NCBI GenBank assembly: GCA_016789955.1 | Contig: JAEUPB010000072.1 | Coordinates: forward strand, 44,021-108,020 | Length of the DNA stretch: 64,000 nucleotides | DNA from: Rubrivivax sp. | Lineage (GTDB): Bacteria > Pseudomonadota > Gammaproteobacteria > Burkholderiales > Burkholderiaceae_C | Direction of reading: 5' to 3' | In this document: positions 15,801 through 25,300 of the stretch, piece after piece | Position numbering within the stretch: position 1 is the first letter of the stretch | How the letters are laid out: each line of letters starts with the position of its first letter | The notes under the pieces: generated by a model | Databases searched by the model: none | Told to the model about the DNA's origin: nothing | Seen by the model: only the letters and a program-made list of their open reading frames with translations | Position numbers and translations under genes: made by a program

Positions 15801-16297
15801 CCAAGCCGATGCGGGAGCTGTGCGCGCACCAGCGCCGCTGGGGCGATACCTCGGTGCTGCCGACGCCGGTGTACCTCTACGGCCCGCAGCCGCAGCAGGA
15901 GATCGCGATCGAGATCGACCCTGGCAAGACGCTGCTGGTGGCGCTGCAGTCGGTGGCCCCGGATGGCGAGACGGCGCAGAAGGTGCAGTTCGAGCTGAAC
16001 GGCCAGTCGCGCACGGTGCGCGTGGCGCTGGCCACCGCGGGCGCCGCGTCGGCGCGGCCGCAGGCCGACCCCGGCAATCCCGGCCACGTGGCGGCACCGA
16101 TGCCCGGCGCCATCGTCAGCGTCGCCGTGGTGCCCGGCCAGCGCGTCGGCGCCGGCAGCACGCTGCTGGCGCTGGAGGCGATGAAGATGGAGACGCACGT
16201 CACCGCCGACCGCGAGGCGATCGTCGAGCAGGTGCTGGTGGCGCCGGGCGACCGGGTGCAGGCGAAGGAGCTGCTGGTGGTGCTCAAGCCGGCCTGA
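12806..16297 (+). CDS. pyc: Pyruvate carboxylase
   Basis: A 1163-residue single-chain biotin enzyme that converts pyruvate, bicarbonate and ATP to oxaloacetate. Order of domains: biotin carboxylase (about 1-460: [31 protein letters not shown], ATP-grasp [10 protein letters not shown]), carboxyltransferase (about 535-830: [38 protein letters not shown]), PYC_OADA region, and a biotinyl domain with biotin on Lys1127 in EAMKMETH. The full alpha4-type arrangement separates it from acetyl- or propionyl-CoA carboxylase subunits. The next gene is convergent, separated by a hairpin. Confidence 0.97.
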   Translation: [1163 protein letters not shown]

Positions 16298-16316
16298 CGA
16301 GGCCGAGCTGGCCTCG
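16298..16316. terminator. Bidirectional terminator hairpin
   Basis: CGAGGCC-GAGCT-GGCCTCG, a perfect 7-bp stem filling most of the 24-base gap between the convergent pyruvate carboxylase and FAD oxidase genes. It starts directly after the carboxylase stop codon. Confidence 0.6.
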
Positions 16317-16321
16317 CCGTC

Positions 16322-17509
16322 TCAGGACACGGCGCCGGAGCCGTACCGGCCCACGAGCAGCGAGCCCGTGGCGAACCGTGCGATGGAGTAGGGCGCCAGC
16401 GACACGTCCGTCGGCAACCCCAGCGCTTCCTGGGCCAGCACGAGCCCGACCGTGGGCGACAGCTTGAACCCGTGGCCCGAGAAGCCGAAGCCGACCACCA
16501 GCCCGTCGATGCCGGGCAGCCGGCCGAGCACCGGGTTCCAGTCGGGCGTCACGTCGTAGACGCCGGTCCACGACGACGCGAGACCCGCCTCGCCGTAGGA
16601 CGGGAATCGTTCGGCCACCTGCGCGCCGATCTCGGCCACGACGTCCAGCGGCACGTCCCCCTGCTCGGCCTCGGCGGCCGTGAGTTGCTCACCCGCGAGC
16701 CCTTCGCTCACGAGCATCTGGCGGCCGCCGTAGCTGCGGCAGTACAGCATGCCGGGGGACGAGAGGTCCTTGAACACCGGCATCGCCGACGTGTACGGCG
16801 CATTCGAGCTTGCCAGTGCCAGCACCGCGTGACGTTCCGGCACCAGTGGCAGGGCCATGTTCAGCCACTGCGCCAGCTCGCGGGTCCAGATGTTCTGAGT
16901 GCTGACGAGCGCACCGCACGCGTAGTCACCCTCCTCGGTGGTCACGCCGGTCACGCGCGAGCCGTCCATGATCAGCCGCCTGACCCAGGCACCTTCCCGG
17001 ATCGTCACGCCGGCCCGCCGAGCGGCTCGGGCGAAGCTGGCGGCGGTCATCGTGGCGTCGGCGTAGCCCGCGTCGGGTTCGTAGCCGATCAGCGCGGCGT
17101 CGTCGAACCGGGCGATCGGCAGCAGGGCCTCGGCGGCCCGGCGGTCGAGAATGTCGACCCGCACGCCCTGGGCCTGTTGCTGCGCGAGCGACGCGCGCAG
17201 CGGTTCGACCTTGTCGCCCTCGGCCGCAGCGATCAGGTAGCCGCAGGTCATGAGGCCGCACGAGGCCTCTTCATCCCCGAGGTAGGCCGCGAAGTCGCTG
17301 AACACGCCCCAGGAGCGCCGCGCCAGCTCCACGTTCTCGCGCACCGAGTAGTGCGTGCGCAGGATGCCCGACGACTGCGACGTGGTGCCCGAGCCGATGG
17401 TCTGGCGCTCCAGCAGCAGCACGCGCCCGGCGCCGAGCCTGGCGAGGTGCAAGGCCACTGACGCGCCGATCACGCCTCCACCCACCACGATCACGTCGTA
17501 CTTGTCCAA
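16322..17509 (-). CDS. FAD-dependent oxidoreductase, DadA / sarcosine-oxidase-like family
   Basis: A 395-residue DAO-family flavoenzyme. The FAD-binding motif YDVIVVGGGVIGASVALHLARLGAGRVLLLER sits at the very N-terminus, followed by GTTSQSSGILRTHYSV; the C-terminus has YDVTPDWNPVLGRLPGIDGLVVGFGFSGHGFKLSP, the family's flavin-contact segment. Such enzymes oxidise amino groups of amino acids, sarcosine or related compounds. I chose TTG 17509 because AGGAG stands six bases upstream; GTG 17524 would add five residues but has no such site. It is divergent from the FMN hydroxyacid dehydrogenase gene. Confidence 0.88.
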   Translation of the reverse strand: MDKYDVIVVGGGVIGASVALHLARLGAGRVLLLERQTIGSGTTSQSSGILRTHYSVRENVELARRSWGVFSDFAAYLGDEEASCGLMTCGYLIAAAEGDKVEPLRASLAQQQAQGVRVDILDRRAAEALLPIARFDDAALIGYEPDAGYADATMTAASFARAARRAGVTIREGAWVRRLIMDGSRVTGVTTEEGDYACGALVSTQNIWTRELAQWLNMALPLVPERHAVLALASSNAPYTSAMPVFKDLSSPGMLYCRSYGGRQMLVSEGLAGEQLTAAEAEQGDVPLDVVAEIGAQVAERFPSYGEAGLASSWTGVYDVTPDWNPVLGRLPGIDGLVVGFGFSGHGFKLSPTVGLVLAQEALGLPTDVSLAPYSIARFATGSLLVGRYGSGAVS

Positions 17510-17781
17510 ACGCCACTCCTGCACGGATGCGCCATTGTCGAGTGGCCCGCGTGGAGGGCGGTCCGACAGGGGCGGCCCTGGCGCCGGCACGAGCGATCGC
17601 CGGGTGCCACGAGCCGGTACAGTGCATCTGCGCGGCGTATGGGAAGTTGCCACGCAGCACCCCGACCACCTCGCATGTTCCCGAAGACGCGCCTCGCCTT
17701 CCTGCACCGTGGCATGGGGTCGACCTCTTGCACGAGGCCGGATGTCAGCCACGCGGACAGTGCGGCTCCGCCGTCGAACCG

Positions 17782-18960
17782 ATGCTGCGGCCGCTGAACG
17801 TCGCCGACTATCGCGAACTCGCGCGGCGGCGGCTGCCGCGCGGCGTGTTCGAGTACGTCGACCGCGGCACCGAGGACGAAGTCGGCCTGCGCGCGCTGCG
17901 CACCGCGCTGGACGCCGTGCGCTTCGCGCCGCGGGTGCTGCGCGATGTCTCCGCGCTCGACTTGTCCACCGAGGTCTTCGGCCGGCGCCAGCCGCTGCCC
18001 GTGATCGCAGCGCCCACCGCGATGGCCGGCCTGCTGTGGCACGACGGCGAGGTGCAGCTCGCTCGCGCCGCGCGCGACGCGGGCATCCCGTTCTGCATCT
18101 CGACGCAGTCGACCACGTCGATCGAGGACATCGCTGCCGGCGCGCCCGGCGCCGAGCTGTGGTTCCAGCTCTACGTGTGGCAGAACCGCACGCTCACCGG
18201 CGAGCTGCTCGCGCGCGTGCGGGCCGCCGGCGCCAGCACGCTGGTGCTGACCGTCGACACCCCGGCCAGCCCGAAGAAGGAGTGGAACGTCCGCAACGGC
18301 TTCGGGGTGCCGATCGCGCCCAGCCTGCGCGGCGGCATCGACGTGGCGCTGCATCCGCGCTGGCTGCTGCGCGTGCTGCTGCGTCGCGCGCTGGCCTCGG
18401 GGCTGCCGACCTATGCACACTACCCCGAGGCGTTCAAGACGCGCATCACGCGCGCCGCCGCCGCGCCCGACCTGCGCCTGGCCGCGAACGTCACCTGGGA
18501 CGAGCTGCGCGCGCTGCGCCGGCAATGGCCGGGGCGGCTGGTGTTGAAGGGCATCCTGCGGGCCGACGACGCGCAGCAGGCGCTGGACTGCGGCGCCGAC
18601 GGCATCGTCGTCTCGTCGCACGGCGGCCGCAACCTCGATGGTGCGCCGGCGCCGATCGACGTGCTGCCGGCCATCGCCGACCGCGTCGGCACGAAGATCA
18701 CCGTGCTCGCCGACAGCGGCGTGCGGCGCGGCAGCGACATCGCGAAGTACCTCGCCCGCGGGGCCCGCGCGGTGATGCTCGGCCGCGCGCTGCTCTACGG
18801 CACCGCGGTGGCCGGCACCGCCGGCGCGAGCGACGTGCTGGCGATCCTGCGCGACGAACTCGAGCGCACGCTGGCCTTCGTCGGCCAGCCGTGCGCGGCC
18901 GCGCTGTCGGCGGCCGACCTGGGTGACCCGCCCGGGGTCAGTTCGTCGCGGGGCGGATGA
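17782..18960 (+). CDS. FMN-dependent alpha-hydroxy-acid dehydrogenase/oxidase
   Basis: A 392-residue TIM-barrel flavoenzyme of the lactate dehydrogenase/mandelate dehydrogenase/glycolate oxidase family. Visible: N-terminal [35 protein letters not shown]-binding [20 protein letters not shown], substrate and flavin residues in [14 protein letters not shown] and WFQLYVW, and the catalytic histidine (280) in [16 protein letters not shown]. The membrane-anchoring loop region (about 165-230) is fairly hydrophobic and basic, as in membrane-bound MdlB or LldD. Which hydroxyacid it uses cannot be decided. The 3' end overlaps the convergent H1-like gene by 23 bp. Confidence 0.92.
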   Translation: MLRPLNVADYRELARRRLPRGVFEYVDRGTEDEVGLRALRTALDAVRFAPRVLRDVSALDLSTEVFGRRQPLPVIAAPTAMAGLLWHDGEVQLARAARDAGIPFCISTQSTTSIEDIAAGAPGAELWFQLYVWQNRTLTGELLARVRAAGASTLVLTVDTPASPKKEWNVRNGFGVPIAPSLRGGIDVALHPRWLLRVLLRRALASGLPTYAHYPEAFKTRITRAAAAPDLRLAANVTWDELRALRRQWPGRLVLKGILRADDAQQALDCGADGIVVSSHGGRNLDGAPAPIDVLPAIADRVGTKITVLADSGVRRGSDIAKYLARGARAVMLGRALLYGTAVAGTAGASDVLAILRDELERTLAFVGQPCAAALSAADLGDPPGVSSSRGG

Positions 18961-19387
18961 TGTCGGCGCCGGGCTTGCCTTCGTCGTCGGCCGGCAACGG
19001 CGTCGCGGCCGGTGCCGGCGGCATCGCCACCGCAACCACCGCCTGAGGCGCCACTGCCTTCTTGGGCGTCGGCGCCTTCTTCGGTGCCGCCTTCTTCACG
19101 GCCGCCTTCCTGGCCGGTGCCTTCTTCGGCGCAGCCTTCTTGGCAGGCGCCTTCCGGACCATGGCCTTCTTCGCCGGAGCCTTCCTGGCGGCCGCCTTCT
19201 TGGTAGGCGCCTTCTTCGCAACGGCCTTCTTCGGTGCCGCCTTCTTCGCGGCGACCTTCTTCACCGCGGTCTTCTTGGCGAGTGCCTTCTTGGCCGGAGC
19301 CTTCTTGGCGGGGGCCTTCTTCGCCGCCACCTTCTTCGCCGCCTTCTTGGCCGGAGCCTTCTTCGCGGCAACCTTCTTCGCGGGCAT
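18938..19387 (-). CDS. Histone H1-like lysine/alanine-rich nucleoid protein
   Basis: A 149-residue protein. About 115 residues are an irregular series of AKKA/APAKKA repeats ([19 protein letters not shown] and so on), followed by a lysine-poor tail rich in Ala, Pro and Val and ending [16 protein letters not shown]. This matches the eukaryotic-H1-tail-like DNA-binding proteins common in Burkholderiales (Bordetella BpH1 type) that compact or condense DNA. The coding repeats are also DNA repeats, so length may vary between strains. GGAGAA precedes the ATG. The acidic tail end is less typical. Confidence 0.88.
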   Translation of the reverse strand: MPAKKVAAKKAPAKKAAKKVAAKKAPAKKAPAKKALAKKTAVKKVAAKKAAPKKAVAKKAPTKKAAARKAPAKKAMVRKAPAKKAAPKKAPARKAAVKKAAPKKAPTPKKAVAPQAVVAVAMPPAPAATPLPADDEGKPGADIIRPATN

Positions 19388-19498
19388 GCAGGGTTCTCCT
19401 TCCTCGCGGACATCCACTGCCCGCGCGTTCACGTTACGCGAAGACGTGCGCAGCCGCAAGATTGCGTGCGCAACGTGGCGCAGCGAGCGACAGGCGCT

Positions 19499-22396
19499 TC
19501 AGGTCTTGAAGATCGTCAGCGGCACCAGGTCGCCGTAGACGCGGCACACCGGCGTCTGCGGTTTCGCGCCGGCGCGGGCGGTGACCTCGGGCACGATGCG
19601 CTGCACGCGCGCGACGAGCTCCGCCATCAGCACTTCCAGGCCCTCGCGCGCCGTGCGGCCGCGCGGCTGCGCCTCGCGCAGCGCCGCGAGCAGCGAGGCG
19701 GTGAGCACGCCGTAGCGACTGGTGGCGTCCTCGCGCGCCAGTTCGTCGGCGCGCGCGGCGCTGACGAGGTACATGCCGCGCTCGTGGATGGCCTGCACGC
19801 GCCGCGCCACCTCCTCGGCGTCGAGCCCGCCCATCACGCCGCCGCCGGAAAGGCCCGCGTGGCAGGCGTCGAGCACCAGCACCACCTCGGCCGGCACGGA
19901 GGTGATGCGGTCGCCCAGGTCGAGCATCGACAGGCCGGTGGCGGCCACGTCCTCCCAGGTCGGCTTCATGTCGTGGTTCTGGAAGTACAACTCGGCGCGG
20001 TCGCCGTCGATGAGCCGCGTGCCGTGCCCGGAGAGGAACACGAACAGCACGTCGCGCTCGGCACCGGCCTGCCGGTGGCGCGCCTGGATCTCCGCGCACA
20101 TGCGGTCGAGCTCGCCGAGGATCGCCGCCTTGGTGGCCTGCCGGTTGACGAGCAGCCTCGCATCCACCGATTCGAACGCGCGGTTGCCCGGCTTGCCGCG
20201 CACCGGCCGCGGCAGCGCCAGGCGGCCGTGCGCGATGGCGTCGTGCACGGCCTGCGCGTCACGGTGCGGATAGCGCAGCGGCCGCGTGCCGGGGTCGGCG
20301 TACTCCGAGACGCCCACCGCCAGCAGGTACAGGCGGCCCGGCGCGTCCAGCGGCGTGGCGGCGTCGCTGCTCACCTCCGGGCCGATGAGTTCCAGCTCCA
20401 GCGGCACCGACTTCGACCACACGTTCTCGGCGTGGATCGAGAACCGGTTCGGGCCGGGCAGCAACGGCAGCGGCGGCACCACGCAGCGGGCCGGCGTGCG
20501 CTGCGGCGGCGCCCGGTCGACCCACACCACGCGGCCGTTGCGCAGCACGCTCACGCGCGTGGGCAGCGCGCCCGGCGAAGGCGATTCCACCGTCAGCACG
20601 AAGCCGACGCGGCCGGCGGCGCGCCGGATCCCGTGCCGCGCCAGCTCCACGATCGGCGGCAGCACGTGCGTCACGGGGATGCGCGGGATCTTGACGCCGG
20701 CCGCCCGCGCGCGCTCCTCGGTGCCGTGCTTGACGATGGCGCGGATCAGGTCGGGGCGGTAGAAGAACTTGAAGCGGTCGCTGGGCACCAGCAACGCCTC
20801 CTGCCGCGGGCCGCGGTTGATGCGGTAGCCGATGCGCCGCGCCGCCTCGGGGCTGCCGGCGTCGTAGTAGCCGCTGGGGCTCCAGATCACCCACTGGTCG
20901 TCGGTGCCGACGAACAGGTTGAGGTCGGGCGCGCGCTCGGCGATCCCCTCGTCGCCATCGCCGCGGAACCACAGCGGGATCACCGGGCTGTCCTCGTAGG
21001 CTACCCGCCACTTGCGCGACGCGTCGTCGTTCCAGCGGACGTCGCTGGCGGCGGTGGTCGACAGGCGGAGGCGGCGCAGGTCGAAGCTCTGCTGCCGCTT
21101 CGCGTGGCCGGGCGGCAGCAGCCGCATCGGCACGCTGCCGAACAGCACGCGCTCGTCGGCGGTGATGCCGGGTTCGATGGCCACCCGCCCGACGCCGCGC
21201 AGCACCGCCTGCGCCTCGGCGATGCGCCGCGCCGGGCTCCACACATGCAGCGCCTGGTTGTCGCCGCCGCAGCTCACCACGGCATCGTCGCCGGCGAAGG
21301 CCAGCCCGCTGACGGTGCCGTCATGCCCGTAGTAGGTGCTGCGCAACGCCACGCCGCCGCCGGGCGGCGCCTCGTAGGTGCTGACCTGCACGGTCTGCGT
21401 GCCGGTGGCGGCGTCGAGCGCGCCGTCGGGGTCGACCCACAGGCCCACGGCCAGCAGCCGCCCGGACGGCGAGAACGCCGCGGAGGCGGGCGGCGCCTCG
21501 GTGTCGACCTCGCCGTGCCGCGTGCCGTCGTGCAGCTGCCAGTGGAAGCGCCCGCGCCGCTTGCGCCCGGTGGGCGGCACCGAGGCCACCACCGCCATCT
21601 CGGCGCTCACCGCAAGCGTGTCGGCTGCCAGCGGTTCGGCAGTGCGCGCCTCGCGCTCGACCACCAGGCCTGACGTCGGCGCATAGCGCAGCCACGCCAG
21701 CAGCCCGCGGGCGCCGGTGAGGTCGCCCACGGCCACCACCAGCGGCAGCGCACCGCGCCGCGCCGCGCCGGCCCCGCGCGCTGGCGGCACGAAGCGCACC
21801 GAGGTCGGCACCGTCGCGCCGCGCCGCGGCGTGCCGACCGCGATCCGCGCGCGCGGCGGCAGGGCCGACGTGCGGCGGGTGACCTCGGACAGCGAGTGGA
21901 TCGCCACCTCCACCTGCCGGTTGCGCCCGACGCGCACGTCGGAGGCGCAGGCCAGCCAGCGGCCATCGGGGCTGATGTCGACGTCCAGCAGTTGCCCGGG
22001 GTGCAGGTGGCGCGCCTGCAGGTTGCCGGTGGCCACCTCGAACACCTGCAGCTCGGCCACCCAGCCGGCGTCGTGGCCGATGCCGGCGGCCGCGGGTTCG
22101 TGCGCCACCGCGTGCGCATGGCGCCATGGCTTGATCGCGACCAGCCAGCGACCATCGGGGCTGAACGCCATGCGCAGCACGCGGCCGCTGACGGCGCTGT
22201 CGTCGGTGGCGTCGTGCACCTGCCCCAGCAGCAGCCGCTCCAGCCGCCGCTCTGGCAGCTGCCACACGCGCAGGGTGGTCTCGCCGGCAGTGACCACGCG
22301 CTGGCCGTCGCGCGTGGCGCGCAGCCGCACCCCGCGGCCAGGGTGCGTGCCGGCGTCGAGCTGCGGATGGGCTTCGTAGCGGGCCGGTGCGGTCAT
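19499..22396 (-). CDS. WD40-repeat caspase-like (peptidase C14) protein
   Basis: A 965-residue protein with no signal peptide. The first 600 or so residues contain WD40/beta-propeller blades (RVVTAGETTLRVWQLP, RMAFSPDGRWLVAIKPW, LDVDISPDGRWLACASD, VSGLAFAGDDAVVSCGGDNQALHVWSP), then a beta-rich linker. The C-terminal 250 residues are a caspase p20 fold: LYLLAVGVSEYAD, the catalytic histidine His791 in FLSGHGTR, and the catalytic cysteine Cys845 in VLDACHAG. Both catalytic residues are present, so it is probably an active protease. Its start overlaps the cyclase-ATPase stop as ATGA, suggesting a sensor-effector pair. Confidence 0.92.
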   Translation of the reverse strand: MTAPARYEAHPQLDAGTHPGRGVRLRATRDGQRVVTAGETTLRVWQLPERRLERLLLGQVHDATDDSAVSGRVLRMAFSPDGRWLVAIKPWRHAHAVAHEPAAAGIGHDAGWVAELQVFEVATGNLQARHLHPGQLLDVDISPDGRWLACASDVRVGRNRQVEVAIHSLSEVTRRTSALPPRARIAVGTPRRGATVPTSVRFVPPARGAGAARRGALPLVVAVGDLTGARGLLAWLRYAPTSGLVVEREARTAEPLAADTLAVSAEMAVVASVPPTGRKRRGRFHWQLHDGTRHGEVDTEAPPASAAFSPSGRLLAVGLWVDPDGALDAATGTQTVQVSTYEAPPGGGVALRSTYYGHDGTVSGLAFAGDDAVVSCGGDNQALHVWSPARRIAEAQAVLRGVGRVAIEPGITADERVLFGSVPMRLLPPGHAKRQQSFDLRRLRLSTTAASDVRWNDDASRKWRVAYEDSPVIPLWFRGDGDEGIAERAPDLNLFVGTDDQWVIWSPSGYYDAGSPEAARRIGYRINRGPRQEALLVPSDRFKFFYRPDLIRAIVKHGTEERARAAGVKIPRIPVTHVLPPIVELARHGIRRAAGRVGFVLTVESPSPGALPTRVSVLRNGRVVWVDRAPPQRTPARCVVPPLPLLPGPNRFSIHAENVWSKSVPLELELIGPEVSSDAATPLDAPGRLYLLAVGVSEYADPGTRPLRYPHRDAQAVHDAIAHGRLALPRPVRGKPGNRAFESVDARLLVNRQATKAAILGELDRMCAEIQARHRQAGAERDVLFVFLSGHGTRLIDGDRAELYFQNHDMKPTWEDVAATGLSMLDLGDRITSVPAEVVLVLDACHAGLSGGGVMGGLDAEEVARRVQAIHERGMYLVSAARADELAREDATSRYGVLTASLLAALREAQPRGRTAREGLEVLMAELVARVQRIVPEVTARAGAKPQTPVCRVYGDLVPLTIFKT

Positions 22397-25300
22397 GGTC
22401 GGCGTTGGGGTGTGGCGGGATCGTGCGGGAGCAAGTCGTCGGTGTGCGCGGCGCGCCCGACCAGCGCCGCACGGCCGCGGGTCTCGATCGCCGCCGCGCG
22501 GGCATCGCCGCCGCCGCGCAGCACGCGCAGCGCCGCGGCGTGCAGCGCCGGCGGCAGTTCGGCCACGCCGGGCGCGGGCTCGGCCAGCAGCCGCGGCAAC
22601 AGCCGCGACTCCAGCCGCCGCAGCGCGTCGGCGGGCCGGCCCGCCTCCAACAGCCGCAGCGCCTGCGCAGCGTCGATCTCGAGCGTCAGTGCATCGTCGC
22701 CGAGCGTCCGCGAGAGCGCATCGGCCGCATCGAGCGACGCCTCCGCCGCGGCCGCATCGCCGGCAGCGGCCTGCACCTGGCCCAGGTGCAGCCGGGCACT
22801 CGCCTCGCGGGCCGGCGCGCCGATGTCGGCGGCGATGCGCACCGCCTCCCGCAGCGAGGCCAGCGCGTCGGCTCGGCGGCCGAGCGCTGCCTCGGCCAGG
22901 CCGGTGTTCTCCAGCACCAGCGCCTCGCCGGCCCGGAAGCCGCTCGCGCGCAGCAGCGCCAGCGCCTGCGCCGACAGCACCAGCGCACGTGCCGGCTCGC
23001 CGCGTTCACGGTGCGCCTCGGCGAAGTTGACCAGCGCCAGCGCGTGCTGCACCGGCTCGCCGGCGTCGGCGTACATGCGCGCGGCGGCCTCGCTGTGCCG
23101 CGCGGCCTCGTCGTGGCGGCCCGCGGCCAGGCAGGCGCTGCCGAGGTTGTTCAGCAGCATCGCCTCGCCGGGGCGGTCGCCGATGCGCCGCGCCAGTTCC
23201 AGCGCCTGCGCGTAGTGCGCGGCGGCCTCGTCGTGGCGGCCCTGCGCCTTGACCATCACGCCCAGGCTGCCGAGCAGGTTCACGCGGCGGCGCGGCTCGT
23301 CGAGCGCGGCGGCCAGGGCCAGCGCCTCGTGCAGAACCCGTTCGGCGGCCGCGTAGTCGCCGTCGTGGTGGGCCACGGCGGCGGCCTGCGACAGCGCCTG
23401 GATGCGCAGCGGGTGGCCCGCGAGGCGCGTGTCGGCGAGCGTGCGGGCCTGCTCGATCGGGCCGCGCGCGCCGGCAGCGTCGCCCGAGGCCAGCGCGGCG
23501 CGGGCCTGCTGCAGCCGCGCGGCCACGCGCAGCGCCATCGCGGCGTCGGCCCGTTCAGCCGGGGCCTCGTCGAGCGCAGCGATCGCCGCAGCTGCAGCCG
23601 CACCGGCGGCCGCGTAGTCGCCGCGTTCGGCCTCGAGCGTGGCGCGCAGCGTGGCCGCCTCGGCGCGCCGCAGCTCGGCGTCGGCCAGCCGAGGGGCGAG
23701 CCGCTCCAGCGCCTCCAGGTCGTGCCGCTGCGAGTCGCGCCGGCCGAGCAGGTCGTGCAGTGCCACCCGGCGGCGCAACACGTCCCAGTGGCCGTCCAGG
23801 TCGGCGGCGGCCAGCCCCTGCAGCGCGCGCTCGAAGTGCGCGAGCGCCTCTGCGTTGGCGTAGCGGGCCGCGGCCTGCTCGCCGGCCAGCCGGTGGTATC
23901 GGCAGGCCTCGGCGGTGCTGCCGGCGCGTTCGTGGTGGTGCGCCAGCAGCGGCGCGAGCCGCAGCGGCACGCCGCCCGGGGCGCGGCCTTCCAGGTACCG
24001 CGCGTACTGCCCGTGCAGCCGCGCCCGCGTCTCGTGGCCGATGCTCTCGTAGCTCGCCTCCAGCGTCACGAGGTGGCCGAACACGTGCGTGGGCTCGGCG
24101 GCGTCGGGCAAGGCCGGCGCGTGGCCCAGCCGGGCCAGTTCGGCGAGGTCGGCGGCTACCGCGTCGGCCGTGCCCAGCGTCGGGCAGTAGCCGTGCAGTT
24201 CGGCCAAGGTGAACTCGCGCCCGATGATGCTGGCGGCCTTCAGCAGCCCCTGTTGCGTGGCGGGCAGCCGGTCCAGCCGCGCCAGCACCAGGCCGTGCAG
24301 GCTGGCCGGCAGTTCGAGCGCCTGCACGGCCTCGGGGCGGCGCGGGTCCAGCCCGCGGTCGTGCAGCGAATCGAGCAGCTGCTCGACGTAGAACGGGTTG
24401 CCCTGCGCACGCTCGGCCATGCGCGCCAGCAGCTCCGTCGGCACCGGGCCGCTGCGGTCGGGGAAGCGCAGCGCCAGCTTGCCGCGCACGATGTGTTCGA
24501 CATCGGCCAGACCGATGCCGGCCAGCTCGAGCTGCCGCACGTGCGGCAGCGCCGCCAGCGCCTGCGCGGGGCCGTCGGCGGCGCCGCGCTGCGGTCGCTC
24601 GGTGGCGAGCACGAGCACCGGCAGCGTCGCCACCGCGCGTGCCACGGCGGCGAGCAGCTCGCGCGAGAGCGGGTCGGCCGCATGCAGGTCTTCCAGCACC
24701 AGCAGCAGCGAGTGCCCGTCCTGGGCCGCCTCGGCCGCCGCTCCTTCCAGGCAGCGCAGCAGCACCGCCTCGAGCAGCGCCTTGCGGTCCTTGGGCTGCA
24801 GCGCGGCGGTGAATGGCGCGTCGGGCCAGTCCTGCCCGAGCACCGCGCCGAGCAGCGGCCAGGCTTCGACGTGCTCGGGCGCGAGCGCCTGCAGCTCGGC
24901 CTGCACGGCCGCGCGCAGCCGGCGCTGCGGCAGTGCGGGGTCGAGGTCGAAGAAGGCCGTCCAGATGCCCTGCCACACGAGGTAGGGCGTGCGCACGCCG
25001 TCGAGCCGGCAGGCACCGCCGTAGCCGATGAAGCCGGCGCGACGAGCGAGCCGGATGCCCTCCGCCAGCAGCCGCGACTTGCCCATGCCCGCATCGCCCA
25101 CGATGCGCAGCACGCTGCCGTGGCCGTCGCGCGCCTGCTCGATCACCTCGGCCAGCACCGCGGCCTCGGCCGCACGCCCGACCATCGGCAGCAGCGCGGC
25201 CGGCTCCTGCAGCCGGATGGCGCGCCGCTGCTGCAACCCGGTGATCGCGAACACGGGCAGCGGTTCGGACTTGCCCTTCATCGCGATCGGCGGCCGCGGC

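Noticed and set aside
17510-17781. N-terminal extension of the hydroxyacid dehydrogenase from 17527
   Set aside because: The extra 85 residues have no family similarity, and the domain begins right after ATG 17782; the stretch is more likely the divergent promoter region.
18990-19387. Regular short repeats resembling a CRISPR or minisatellite array
   Set aside because: They encode AKKA motifs in frame in a protein with a good start and ribosome-binding site; spacing is not that of a CRISPR array.
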